Position numbers and translations under genes: made by a program. From contig MVRN01000076.1 of NCBI GenBank assembly GCA_002067965.1, positions 1 through 44,441 on the forward strand: a DNA stretch of 44,441 bases, written 5' to 3'. This document shows, one piece after another, positions 19,363 to 28,775 of the stretch (within the stretch, counting starts at the first letter, position 1; every line of letters starts with the position of its first letter). This DNA is from Pelotomaculum sp. PtaU1.Bin035 (GTDB taxonomy: Bacteria; Bacillota; Desulfotomaculia; Desulfotomaculales; Pelotomaculaceae). The notes under the pieces were generated by a model, which was not told where the DNA came from, ran no database searches, and worked only from the letters and a program-made list of their open reading frames with translations.

Positions 19363-19391
19363 ATTATATACCTACTCATACAAAATTGCAA
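19363..19391 (-). promoter_or_regulatory. Sigma-A promoter of the cold-shock gene
   Basis: -35 TTGCAA at 19386-19391, 17-base spacer, -10 TATAAT at 19363-19368. The leader contains a small GCCTC/GAGGC hairpin just before the AGGAGGT ribosome site. Confidence 0.7.
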
Positions 19392-19689
19392 GGTCTTTTC
19401 TAATATCAGGGTATTATATATTCTAATTATACCAAAACTGGTTTTATTGTGCTATTATTGTAAAAGAGATTATTAGTATAATACTTGGGCCCACTACCAT
19501 TGTAATATTTTGGCTTTAATTATTGCCTTCTACCTCGTTTAGTAATTTGCAGTCAATGACGATAAATTAAGTAAGCGAAGATTTTTTGTATCCATAACAG
19601 GAGGTGAATAATTCTTATTTTTTTTTTACCTTTACCATACTTGGTCAAACTTTACACCCGGCTTTCCCGGGGAAAGGAGGAGCTTCAAA
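19392..19689 (+). other. Leader region of the large surface protein
   Basis: About 300 AT-rich bases without a gene. A TATAAT at 19477-19482 is a possible -10 for the surface-protein gene, with a weak -35 (TTATTG, 16-base spacer). AGGAGGTG at about 19600-19607 is followed by no usable start codon and by a run of ten T residues; a second ribosome site, AAAGGAGG, at 19673-19680 serves the gene. No riboswitch is recognised. Confidence 0.45.
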
Positions 19690-22600
19690 ATTATTAGCAA
19701 AATTCTACCGCGCAAAGTAAAAAACATTATTTTTCCCCTGCTGGCTGCTTTTTGTGTCATTCTAGCCTGGCAGGCCGGCAGCGCCGAGGCGGCTGTCAAG
19801 AGTTTGACGGCGTCTACTAAAACGTTGACTATGTTCGTTGGCCAGTCAACTACTGTCGATATTACAGCCAAACTGGACGATGGCTCCGAGGAGACAGTTA
19901 CCCAGGATTGTGAATGGATCTCTTCCGACGAAGCATCAGTCACCGCCGCCGAAGGACAGATCGACGCTTCCGGCGCAGGCAAGGCCAGCGTAACTGCGAC
20001 TTATGAAAGCAAAAAAGTTAAAATTACAGTCACCGTAAAGCCTGCCATCGAAAGCCTGGCAATCGACACCACCAACCTCGTGCTGACTAAAGGCAGTACA
20101 AAGACCCCTAAAGTATATGCGATTTACGGCACAGGCAATAACGATAAAATGGACGTCACCAAGATGTGCGAGTGGGAGAGCACAGACGACGACATCGCCA
20201 AGGTGGACAGCACCAGTGGCAAGATTACAGCTGTCTCATCAGGCACCGCCACTATAACGGGCAAGTTTGACCCCTATGAGGACGGGCGGTTCGGCTCCCA
20301 GGCCATTGTAGATGTTACCGTAGTACCGACCATAAAAAGTCTTGCCGTGGATTCAACCAAAGTGGTCCTCACAGCCGGGCAGCGCATCGACTTTCCGGTG
20401 ACGGCCGTCTTCTCCGACAACACGGAAGAAGACGTAACCGAAGCGGCAGATTTTAAGGTCGCTAATAAAAGTATTGCCGCCTATGACAACGGCGGCCTGA
20501 CCGGCCTTGTTTCCGGGAAAACCACCCTGACTATCACCTATGCCGGAAAAAAAATCACCGTCACTGTCAATGTAGTAGCAAATGCCATCGGGATTTCGCT
20601 TTCCCCGGAAACTCTTCCCGAACTTACTTCGGGGCAGGTAAAGAACGTCAAGGCCAAGCTGCAACACAGCAAGGGAACACTTGACGTGACCGACATTGCC
20701 GAATGGACCAGTTCAAACGATTCAGTGGCATCTGTTGTGAACGGCAAGATAACGGCGGACAGCGCCGGTACAGCGGTAATTACCGCTACTTACGGCAGCT
20801 ATACCGCCCAGGTGATTGTTGCGGTTGACCGGACGATCAACACTCTCAGCCCGAGCGTCACCACAACATCCGCCAACCCGCTCCTTTTGATTAAAGACGA
20901 CCCGGTCATGAGCAAGCAGCAGATCTCCGTAGCAGCTATTTATAACGACAACAGCCAGGAGGACGTAACCAGCAAGGTCACCTGGAAGACTTCCAACAAC
21001 AAAGTAGCGAATGTGATCCAGATCGGCTACGGCAAGTATATTAACGCCGTAGGCAGCGGCAAGGCAACCATTACCGGCACAACGCAGGGCAAGAGCTTCA
21101 CTGTCAACGTAAAGGTAACTCCCGCCATTCAGTCAATCGCAGTAAGTGAGAGTCTAATTGATTTAGAGGTGGGCAATACCAAAAAGCTGAAGGTGACGGC
21201 TACTTATTCCGACAATACAACGGCGGACGTAACCTCGGAGTGCACATTCACTTCCGGCACACCGGAAGTTGCCACAGTCACCGGCGGGACAATCACCCCG
21301 GTGGCTGAAGGAAGCGCAGTAATAACGATAGCGCACACCGGCGCGAGCGACGTCACCGCGGTGGTCCATGTATCCAACCCGGTCCAGCAGATGAGTATTT
21401 TTGTTGACAATGTCCTCACCAACTACAAAACAATTCCGGTGCTGAACCAGTTCACTGTTGTGGCCAAGGTCAAACGTTCTACAAGCGAGTCGGCGGCTTG
21501 GGAAGTGCCCACGTCCGGCCTTACCTGGCTTTCTTCCAACAACAGTGTGGCGACTGTGAACGGATCAGGCAGCGTGCAGGGAATTGCCCCAGGCACAGCC
21601 GTGATCACGGCCCGCTACGGCACATACGTAGCCAGCATGACGGTGACTGTAACCAATACCCTAATTACCTCAGTCAGCCCTTCGGTCAAGACGCAGGGTA
21701 CGTCTTTCGATCTGACCATTTCCGGGACCGGTACTCATTTTTCAACAACTAATTCACTGGTGTACGTGGGCAGCCAGCCCGTCCCCATTAAGAGTTCATC
21801 CGGCGCCACGAACCTGGTCGTAACCGTGCCTGACAACGTGCAGGCGGGTAAACATAACGTGCGGGTGATCACGGGTACGGAGGACATAATACTGCAAGAG
21901 TCCCTTACCATTCTACAAACGTTGGCTGTATCCAGCGCCAGCACAAGCACCGACGGCTCGACCATTGAAGTGCTGTTCAACCAGTCCATTAAATTTTCAA
22001 CCGGACTTACTTCGGCCACCGGCGCCAACAATTTCTCTTTAGCAATAACCGGCGGCCCAGCCAGCACCGTAACCGGAATAGCCATCAAGTCGGGCAACGA
22101 CAAGGTATTGACGCTCACCCTGGACAGGGCGATCAGCAACGGCTCAACTATAACATTAACCTATAACGGCACCATTGTGCGCAACCTGGCCGGGGACGAC
22201 TTTGCCGCCAAACCCGTAACCCAGACCGTGGTAAACGCCACGCCCGACCAGCAGGCGCCCTACTTTGTCAGTGGAGCTACCAGCACGGACGGCAATACTA
22301 TTTCTCTGACCTTTAATGAGTCCATAGCCCTGACAGGCAGCGATAAAAAAGCCGGTTTTTCAGTGAACGGCTCGTCCACACGGATCATGGGCGCTACCAT
22401 TGACGCCACCAACAGCAAAGTGGTCGTGCTCACCCTGTCGCCGCTCCAGCCGGTAACCGCTTCGGAAATTGTTAAAATAAGTTACTCTAAGGTGCTGGGC
22501 AGCTACAATGTCAAAGACCTGGCCGGCAACAGCCTGAACGACCTGACTAACATGAGCGTCACCAACAACGTCACCACAGCCGCCAGCGGCCCCACCGGCA

Positions 22601-25008
22601 TGACTATCGAAAGCGCCACATTAAATGTCGACGGGAATCTGGTCTTGACCGGCACATTGTTTACCGAAGGCAACGCTGTTGACGTTACCAAGATCGAGAT
22701 TGTGGACAGCGACGTGTGGAACGGCACTCCGATCGCATTAACCAGCGCGGGCACTACTGCGACGATCAATTCAGCTTCTCAAATCACCATTGTACTTGGT
22801 CCGAACACCAACGACCTGCAGGGCGTACTTGGTCCTGGCGTTATGCTCAACGCGCGGCAAGGGTGGCTTAAAGAAGGCAGCGTCGCCTCGACCGACGCGG
22901 ACATATACGGCAAGCCAGTCACTGTGACAAACGCGCTGCCGGTCGGAATGACAATAACAGGCGCCACAGTCTACAGGTACGGAGCGGACTGGAGCATGGA
23001 GCTAACCGGGACCAACCTGAACACCCAGGGAGGCGCCATCGACATCAAAAAGTTGACCTTAACTGATTCAAACGGCAGCCTATCAGGAACAAGCGCGTCA
23101 TACACATTCCAGGACAACGACATTAATACCGGTGGGATTGCGGTCAACTCAGGCGGCACTACCGCTACAATCAGCCTGAATTCAACCGGCAAGACCAACT
23201 TGAGCACAGCCATCCCGAATCTGAAAAACGGAGCGGGCGCCGGTGACAGTACAGTCACACTGGACGCGGCCGCCGGCTGGTATAAAGACGCCGCCGGGCA
23301 GGCTGCCGTTACCGGAGCAGTGTCCGGCCTGGTTGCAGATGTGATAAATCCCCTTGAAATTACTGGAGTCGCGTCATACGACAACAGCGGGGACGGTATG
23401 CTCGACCAAATTATTATTACTCTCAGCGAGTACGTTAAAAACACAAGCACCGGTACAAACAACTGGACCATCAAAGACGCCAACGGCGCTTCACTCACCC
23501 TGGGAACAATTACACCTAGTAACAACACACTGACAATCTCCGTTACCAGTTCCGGCTATAACACCGGCAAGCTGACGGAAGTAACGTACGCCGCCGACAG
23601 CTCAGGTGATGTTGTCTACAACAGCGACACGATCCAGAATAATCTGGCAGACGTAACCGTAGCCAGCACTCTAATAAGCGATAATGCCGTACCAAGAGTA
23701 GTCTCAAGAGTCACACAGGACAGCGCGACCAGGGACGGCAAACTTGACGGGGTCTTGGTAACCTTCACGGAAGCCATGGACGCGTCGACGATCACCAGCG
23801 TGGGGTTCGTAATAACCACAGCCACTAACGGTATTTTAACAGAGTCGTATACAGACACTACAGACGACACGACACTGCTCTTCAAATTTACTGAAACTAC
23901 TGTTGACACCGACAACCTGTTGAAGCTGCAAATCACTGCGGCAACCCTGGCAGACATCAACGGCAACCTGTTCGCGGCGGAAGGCGCGGCAGTTGCGGCC
24001 ACTGACGGAGCAACGCCTGTGTTAATGTCTTCCGTATACACGGCGGGAACTGTCGCGCAAGGTACTGTTACTGTTGATGCCGGCAATGCTGTTGACCCAT
24101 CCACTACTGAGACTGGTTCAATAACATTCACAAATGGAGCAACATCCGATGGCAATATCACAATAACACTTGACGCTAACGCCGTTAACGTCGCAGTAAT
24201 AAACGGTGACACTACTGATAATGTGGCAACCAAAGCCGCCACCGCCCTTAACAATAATGCAACATTCAGCGCAACATACTGGGCAAGAGCCAACGCAGCT
24301 GCCCTGGAAATGTACAGAAAAAATATATCTGACCCCACTAACGTAGCAGCGACATTTGGCGCGGGTGCAGGTGTTTTAGCAAACGCAGTCGTAATTAGTG
24401 ATAGAACTGAAGGCGATATAATCACAACTTGCGAGGCGTCCTACTACTTCCTGGCCAACGGCTCGCCACTGGTGGGCAATATTGGCACAAACACGGTGAA
24501 AGTTGTGGAAATCGGCGCCAGCGCTAACGCCACGGCAGCTAACATCGCCACTGCAATAGGCACCGGCAGCACAACGCTGGACAACCTGAACGCCACGGCG
24601 GCACTAAATGTGGTAACAATGTCCCAGCCGGTCGCCGATGAAGATAACCTGGTTGACCTGTCTAATACCGATGCTGACGCCGGCAATGAACTTACAATCG
24701 TAGCCGCTTCGCAAGTGGCGGCAAACGCCACGGTCGCCATAACCTTCTCTGAGCCTATGGACACAACGACTTATGATGTCAACGGCGAGAAGACACGTAT
24801 AACCATAGGGACCAAGACAATGGGCACAACAGTTACCATGGCTTGGAGCAACGGTAACAAGACGGTGACAGTTGATCTGGACGGCAACAACGACATTGCC
24901 GGGACAGACTCAATCACGGCTGTAAATAGCGCTATTCTCTCCGCTGTGGGTGAAACTGTTGATTATACAAATTCACTTAGCGCCGGGAAGACTTTAGCAA
25001 ACGACTAG
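19690..25008 (+). CDS. Large secreted surface protein with bacterial Ig-like (Big_2, TIG, SbsA-like) domains
   Basis: About 1,772 residues, probably an S-layer or adhesin-type protein. A signal peptide ('IIFPLLAAFCVILAWQAGSAEA') lies upstream of the first ordinary start codon (TTG at 19804), in the same frame. AAAGGAGG is 9 bases before an ATT at 19690, so I start there, provisionally. Some seven Big_2-like repeats ('WTSSNDSVASV...GTAVITATYG') fill the N-terminal third. A TIG/IPT domain follows, then several SbsA-like units ('TSTDGNTISLTFNESI', 'ITFSEPMD'), one interrupted by about 220 Ala/Thr/Asn-rich residues. No SLH domain, sortase signal or membrane anchor is visible; attachment is unexplained. 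Confidence 0.88.
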   Translation: MISKILPRKVKNIIFPLLAAFCVILAWQAGSAEAAVKSLTASTKTLTMFVGQSTTVDITAKLDDGSEETVTQDCEWISSDEASVTAAEGQIDASGAGKASVTATYESKKVKITVTVKPAIESLAIDTTNLVLTKGSTKTPKVYAIYGTGNNDKMDVTKMCEWESTDDDIAKVDSTSGKITAVSSGTATITGKFDPYEDGRFGSQAIVDVTVVPTIKSLAVDSTKVVLTAGQRIDFPVTAVFSDNTEEDVTEAADFKVANKSIAAYDNGGLTGLVSGKTTLTITYAGKKITVTVNVVANAIGISLSPETLPELTSGQVKNVKAKLQHSKGTLDVTDIAEWTSSNDSVASVVNGKITADSAGTAVITATYGSYTAQVIVAVDRTINTLSPSVTTTSANPLLLIKDDPVMSKQQISVAAIYNDNSQEDVTSKVTWKTSNNKVANVIQIGYGKYINAVGSGKATITGTTQGKSFTVNVKVTPAIQSIAVSESLIDLEVGNTKKLKVTATYSDNTTADVTSECTFTSGTPEVATVTGGTITPVAEGSAVITIAHTGASDVTAVVHVSNPVQQMSIFVDNVLTNYKTIPVLNQFTVVAKVKRSTSESAAWEVPTSGLTWLSSNNSVATVNGSGSVQGIAPGTAVITARYGTYVASMTVTVTNTLITSVSPSVKTQGTSFDLTISGTGTHFSTTNSLVYVGSQPVPIKSSSGATNLVVTVPDNVQAGKHNVRVITGTEDIILQESLTILQTLAVSSASTSTDGSTIEVLFNQSIKFSTGLTSATGANNFSLAITGGPASTVTGIAIKSGNDKVLTLTLDRAISNGSTITLTYNGTIVRNLAGDDFAAKPVTQTVVNATPDQQAPYFVSGATSTDGNTISLTFNESIALTGSDKKAGFSVNGSSTRIMGATIDATNSKVVVLTLSPLQPVTASEIVKISYSKVLGSYNVKDLAGNSLNDLTNMSVTNNVTTAASGPTGMTIESATLNVDGNLVLTGTLFTEGNAVDVTKIEIVDSDVWNGTPIALTSAGTTATINSASQITIVLGPNTNDLQGVLGPGVMLNARQGWLKEGSVASTDADIYGKPVTVTNALPVGMTITGATVYRYGADWSMELTGTNLNTQGGAIDIKKLTLTDSNGSLSGTSASYTFQDNDINTGGIAVNSGGTTATISLNSTGKTNLSTAIPNLKNGAGAGDSTVTLDAAAGWYKDAAGQAAVTGAVSGLVADVINPLEITGVASYDNSGDGMLDQIIITLSEYVKNTSTGTNNWTIKDANGASLTLGTITPSNNTLTISVTSSGYNTGKLTEVTYAADSSGDVVYNSDTIQNNLADVTVASTLISDNAVPRVVSRVTQDSATRDGKLDGVLVTFTEAMDASTITSVGFVITTATNGILTESYTDTTDDTTLLFKFTETTVDTDNLLKLQITAATLADINGNLFAAEGAAVAATDGATPVLMSSVYTAGTVAQGTVTVDAGNAVDPSTTETGSITFTNGATSDGNITITLDANAVNVAVINGDTTDNVATKAATALNNNATFSATYWARANAAALEMYRKNISDPTNVAATFGAGAGVLANAVVISDRTEGDIITTCEASYYFLANGSPLVGNIGTNTVKVVEIGASANATAANIATAIGTGSTTLDNLNATAALNVVTMSQPVADEDNLVDLSNTDADAGNELTIVAASQVAANATVAITFSEPMDTTTYDVNGEKTRITIGTKTMGTTVTMAWSNGNKTVTVDLDGNNDIAGTDSITAVNSAILSAVGETVDYTNSLSAGKTLAND

Positions 25009-25038
25009 GCCAGCCGGGGAAAACCTTATTATAACCGT

Positions 25039-25076
25039 AAGAAAACAGCAGGACTATATGGTTCTGCTGTTTTCTT
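25039..25076 (+). terminator. Intrinsic terminator of the surface-protein gene
   Basis: AAGAAAACAGCAG (25039-25051) pairs with CTGCTGTTTTCTT (25064-25076), extending to 15 of 16 pairs, starting 31 bases after the stop codon. The T-rich right arm serves as the release signal. Confidence 0.75.
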
Positions 25077-25276
25077 GAAAGAGGGCATTTTCGGAAAAGG
25101 GTCGTACCCAATATCATCAGGCTATAGTACCATAAATAGGGATAAATTGGACGCCGTTATTTAGTATATCAATTCGATTATGGATAATTCACTTGAAATC
25201 TCTATAATTATACTGTTAAAAGATTACGCAGGTTTTCCGATAACACGGGTCCGTAATCCATGTATCTTAAGATAAA

Positions 25277-26302
25277 TTACAAGTCTAAAGACTTGGAAAA
25301 GCTCAAATCCTTATTATTAAATGTCTCAGTGATTGAATGAATTATTCCGTATCCTTCATCGTCGTCAATTCCATTGGTTATTATCACCAATATATAAGGA
25401 CATGGAGCTAAGATGATAGCACTGTCGGCAAGTACGGAGCCACTGATATTTCCTTCCTTATTCGCCGCCAGACAGCCACTCGACAAGGCAGCCGGAATTC
25501 CATTCCTATAAGATGAACTAGCCATCCATCCCAGCACCTCGGCAAAATTATTCTTTCCCGATATTACCAATTCCCAAATTTTTTTCAATAGAAGCGCCAC
25601 CGAACTGGCGCTCATATAATTTCCATCGTCAAATCTAATCGACATTCCTTCAGCATTTAATTTTTCTTTAACAACATCTTGACCTATTGTACGCATTAAC
25701 ATTCTATAAGATATGTTGTCACTTTTTTCTAATAGCAGCCTGCACAATTCACGTATGGAATAAGAATCTCCTTCTTCAATAGTTTCCTGTAAAATGCCGG
25801 AACCAGTTGTATAATCTTCAGACTTAAAAACAATTTCATCTTCCCAATCCATTTTGTCTTCTTTTATTTGAGACATCACCACATATAATACCGATAACTT
25901 ACTAAGAGAAGCAATTTGCATTTCTTTATCAATATTATTACCTACTTTTTCACCGGTCTTCAAATCAAGAAAACACCAAGATATATCATCTGATGCTATT
26001 AATTGTTGCAATTCCTCATTAGTACCGGAGAAAACACCTGATTTAGAGGAATTGCTTGCCTCTTCCATAGAAAACGCGGATAATTCTGTGCTTTCTTGAT
26101 CTTGAATTCGATCAGATATATTAATGCTTTTTTTAAATCCCTTAATATTGAATAATAATGATACCAATAAGCATAATGTAAGAAAATAAATTAAAAAATA
26201 TTGACCTTTAACTATATTGTTTTTATTTCTTCTCATCCTTCGGCCAACGCGGCCACCATAATTATTATTACTTAAATAACTAAAATCATTGTTAATACTC
26301 AT
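25277..26302 (-). CDS. Membrane-anchored serine hydrolase, class A beta-lactamase-like
   Basis: 341 residues: a basic cytoplasmic N-terminus, one membrane segment (about 35-52), a low-complexity linker, then a beta-lactamase/transpeptidase-like domain. The catalytic SxxK is 'SLSK' (Ser132-Lys135) and the second motif is SDN (194-196). The third, normally KTG before strand beta-3, reads 'NKEGNISG' (Lys282-Glu-Gly). The domain faces outward. Such proteins in anaerobes are seldom resistance enzymes; peptidoglycan or peptide hydrolysis is as likely. It stands alone between the surface-protein gene and panE. Confidence 0.8.
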   Translation of the reverse strand: MSINNDFSYLSNNNYGGRVGRRMRRNKNNIVKGQYFLIYFLTLCLLVSLLFNIKGFKKSINISDRIQDQESTELSAFSMEEASNSSKSGVFSGTNEELQQLIASDDISWCFLDLKTGEKVGNNIDKEMQIASLSKLSVLYVVMSQIKEDKMDWEDEIVFKSEDYTTGSGILQETIEEGDSYSIRELCRLLLEKSDNISYRMLMRTIGQDVVKEKLNAEGMSIRFDDGNYMSASSVALLLKKIWELVISGKNNFAEVLGWMASSSYRNGIPAALSSGCLAANKEGNISGSVLADSAIILAPCPYILVIITNGIDDDEGYGIIHSITETFNNKDLSFSKSLDL

Positions 26303-26545
26303 GGATCAGCCAAACTCCCATAAAATTAAAATATCCCGGACAGTTCCCGTCTCAAGCAATTATACCCCTGTTAGAAACTATTATGCGCATCTTAGCCATA
26401 TATTACCGCTTTTTATATATTCTACATTTTCCCGTATTCACCTTTATGAAATCATGAAATTTAGTCAACTCTTTAATTTTGTCAAATGAAGGAGTATTAT
26501 TATTCATAAAGGAAAGATAAGTATTAATAATTAAGGAGAGCGAAG

Positions 26546-27496
26546 ATGAATATATTAATCTTTGGACTCGGCGCCCTTGGCACTGTCTACGCATGTCTCT
26601 TAAAGGAAAAAGGGCACAGGGTAACCGGCCTTTCGAGAAAGCCTGTCCAAGAAGCAGTCATGGAGAAAGGCGCGCGGGTTACTGGAATCTGGGGCGAACA
26701 TCACGCCATGTTGGATGAAACAGTAACCGGGGTGGATAAAATCAACGGCTCTAATCCCGACCTTGTTATAGTTACTGTTAAATCATACGACACGGAGAAG
26801 GCAGCCGCGGAAATAGCCAGGGTCCTGTCACCTGACACATATGTCGTCCTTGCTCAAAACGGCTACGGCAATTTTGAAGCGGCAGCCAAGCATATCAATG
26901 AGAATCAATTGATCCTCGGGCGGGTAATCTTCGGCGCGGAAACAACCGGACCCGGAGCGTCGAAAGTAACGGTCATTGCCGACGACGTTATTTTAGGATC
27001 CCCGAAAAACCTAATTGCCCGCTACAAGATGGAGAAGCTAGCAAGTGTCTTTAGGGAAGCGGGGATCCCTACCAGGTTTTCAAAAAAGGTAATGAAGTAT
27101 ATATGGGGTAAAATAATGTACAATTCAGCTTTGAATTCCATGGGGGCTATCCTTGAGGTGAATTATGGGAAGCTGGCGGAAGTGGAGCACTCAAGGATGT
27201 TAATGGAAAGCGTTATCCGGGAAATTTTCGCTCTGCTGGATAAGATAGGGCAGGAGACCCTGTGGCCCGATCCCGAGGCTTATATCAAGGATTTCTATGA
27301 AAAATTAATACCAGCCACCGCCTCACATCACCCGTCGATGCTCCAGGACATCCAGAGAGGCAGGAGGACGGAAATAGACGCGTTAAACGGCGCCGTTGTG
27401 GAAATGGGGAAAAAACATGGTGTAAATACACCGGTAAATGATATCATCGTTTCGCTTGTAAAGTCAAAAGAGAAAATGGGGTTGGCAATCAAATAA
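26546..27496 (+). CDS. panE: 2-dehydropantoate 2-reductase (ketopantoate reductase)
   Basis: NADPH-dependent reduction of ketopantoate to pantoate in pantothenate/CoA synthesis. The N-terminal Rossmann motif 'IFGLGALGTVYACLLKEKGHRV' (4-25) and 'VTVKSYDTEKAA', 'LAQNGYGN' and the C-terminal helical domain with 'KIMYNSALNSMGAI' and 'HPSMLQDIQRGRRTEIDALNGAVVE' are all typical. AAGGAG precedes the ATG. Its stop codon is two bases from the 3' end of a convergent tRNA gene. Paralogues of PanE acting on other 2-keto acids exist, so the substrate is probable rather than certain. Confidence 0.87.
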   Translation: MNILIFGLGALGTVYACLLKEKGHRVTGLSRKPVQEAVMEKGARVTGIWGEHHAMLDETVTGVDKINGSNPDLVIVTVKSYDTEKAAAEIARVLSPDTYVVLAQNGYGNFEAAAKHINENQLILGRVIFGAETTGPGASKVTVIADDVILGSPKNLIARYKMEKLASVFREAGIPTRFSKKVMKYIWGKIMYNSALNSMGAILEVNYGKLAEVEHSRMLMESVIREIFALLDKIGQETLWPDPEAYIKDFYEKLIPATASHHPSMLQDIQRGRRTEIDALNGAVVEMGKKHGVNTPVNDIIVSLVKSKEKMGLAIK

Positions 27497-27498
27497 AA

Positions 27499-27572
27499 TG
27501 GAGCGGGTGATGGGAATCGAACCCACGTGCTCGGCTTGGAAGGCCGATGCTCTACCATTGAGCTACACCCGC
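27499..27572 (-). tRNA. tRNA-Gly (anticodon TCC)
   Basis: On the minus strand a 74-base cloverleaf folds fully: acceptor GCGGGTG/CACCCGC, D arm GCTC..GAGC, anticodon loop CTTCCAA with TCC, T arm GTGGG/CCCAC with loop TTCGATT. The discriminator is T and the 3' CCA is encoded. A strong promoter lies 37 bases upstream. It converges on panE, leaving two bases between them. Confidence 0.96.
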
Positions 27573-27608
27573 ATGGAAGTAATATGTCTTTTTTCAAGGA
27601 CAATTAAT

Positions 27609-27637
27609 ATTATAACTAAAAAACCGCCCGCAGTCAA
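27609..27637 (-). promoter_or_regulatory. Sigma-A promoter of tRNA-Gly
   Basis: -35 TTGACT at 27632-27637, 17-base spacer, -10 TATAAT at 27609-27614; the predicted start is about 30 bases before the mature tRNA. Confidence 0.8.
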
Positions 27638-27679
27638 AGCTATTTTATTTTTAACATATAACTGTGAAACTCAGCGCGC

Positions 27680-28153
27680 TCAAATCCGGCAAATACGGGG
27701 CACAATGCCCTTTTCGCCAATTTCCAGGATACCGTAGCTCGGAGAGCCATAATCCAACGGCCTGGTAATGCTGCCGGGGTTAAAGAGAAGTATACCCCCT
27801 TCGTTCACGGAAACAGCAACGTGGGTGTGGCCGAAAACCACCGCCTCAACCGCATTTTCCCCGGTTGCTTCAAACAGCTTCTTGTGCGATAAATTTACCC
27901 CGTGCAGGTGGCCGTGGGTAAGCAGGACGCGCCGGCCGGACAGTTCAACCACTTCCATGACCGGCCCCCCGCCGCGGTAGTCGCAGTTCCCCACCACCGC
28001 CTTTACCGGCAAGCCGGTTTCGGCGGCCAATTTCAGGCCGTCACGGTAATGATCGCCGGCGTGTAAAATAAGGTCGACCTGCCCAATTTTTTTAAGCGCG
28101 TCAAGGGCGAATTCGAGCAGGCCGTGGCTGTCACTAAAAATCGCGGCACGCAA
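27680..28153 (-). CDS. YfcE/MJ0936-type metallophosphodiesterase
   Basis: A 157-residue calcineurin-like phosphoesterase. Metal-binding motifs are in order: 'FSDSHG' (D-x-H), 'HAGDH' (GD), 'VGNCD' (GNxD), 'THGHLHG' and 'FGHTH' (GH-x-H). Relatives hydrolyse phosphodiester model substrates; the natural substrate is unsettled. The start is a TTG inside the end of rdgB (20-base overlap), so it is translated with that gene as the last member of the operon. Confidence 0.9.
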   Translation of the reverse strand: MRAAIFSDSHGLLEFALDALKKIGQVDLILHAGDHYRDGLKLAAETGLPVKAVVGNCDYRGGGPVMEVVELSGRRVLLTHGHLHGVNLSHKKLFEATGENAVEAVVFGHTHVAVSVNEGGILLFNPGSITRPLDYGSPSYGILEIGEKGIVPRICRI

Positions 28154-28775
28154 CAGTTGTCATCCCCCCGCTTTCCTCTTTGCTCAACTTGGATAAGATG
28201 TCCAGGGCTCCGGCCAGCGCTTTGCCGCGGTGGCTAATCTTGTTTTTCAGAGCCAGGTCAATCTCAGCAAAGGTTTTGCCGTATTCCGGCAGGTAAAACA
28301 GAGGATCGTAGCCAAATCCCCCGTCACCGCGCGGCTCCGGAGCAACCATGCCCTCGCAGGCGCCCTGCGCGGTATAGACCGGGCCACCCGGCACGGCAAT
28401 GGCGATAACACACTGGAAGCGGGCGGAGCGCTTATCCGGCGTCACCCCCGCCAAAAGCGCCAGCAGCTTCTCGTTATTGGCGCGGTCGTCCTTACCCTCT
28501 CCGGCAAAGCGGGCCGAGAAAACGCCAGGCGCCCCGTCAAGACAGTCGACCTCCAGCCCGGAGTCGTCCGCGAGGGCTGTCAGGCCGGTCAGGCCGGCTG
28601 TAACGGTGGCTTTTTTAACAGCGTTTTCTAGAAATGTGTCCCCGTCTTCTTCGATTTCTCCGACAGACGGGAATTCATTAAGTGACAACACCTCGATTCC
28701 GAAGGCTGCCAGCAGCCCGGACATTTCCTTTACCTTGCCTTTATTATTCGTGGCTAAAACCAGTTTCAAGGCCAT
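28134..28775 (-). CDS. rdgB: XTP/dITP diphosphatase (non-canonical purine NTP pyrophosphatase)
   Basis: Removes dITP, XTP and ITP from the nucleotide pool. The Ham1/RdgB signature is complete: '[14 protein letters not shown]' at the N-terminus, '[25 protein letters not shown]', '[22 protein letters not shown]' and '[10 protein letters not shown]'. The ATG at 28775 follows GGGGAGGG directly; an ATG six codons upstream would place the ribosome site within the gene. It overlaps rph by 10 bases and yfcE by 20. Confidence 0.95.
   Translation of the reverse strand: MALKLVLATNNKGKVKEMSGLLAAFGIEVLSLNEFPSVGEIEEDGDTFLENAVKKATVTAGLTGLTALADDSGLEVDCLDGAPGVFSARFAGEGKDDRANNEKLLALLAGVTPDKRSARFQCVIAIAVPGGPVYTAQGACEGMVAPEPRGDGGFGYDPLFYLPEYGKTFAEIDLALKNKISHRGKALAGALDILSKLSKEESGGMTTVACRDF

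Noticed and set aside
23616-24425. A 269-codon minus-strand frame rich in Val/Ala/Ser inside the surface-protein gene
   Set aside because: It arises from the codon bias of the Thr/Ala/Asn-rich gene on the other strand; no start signals.
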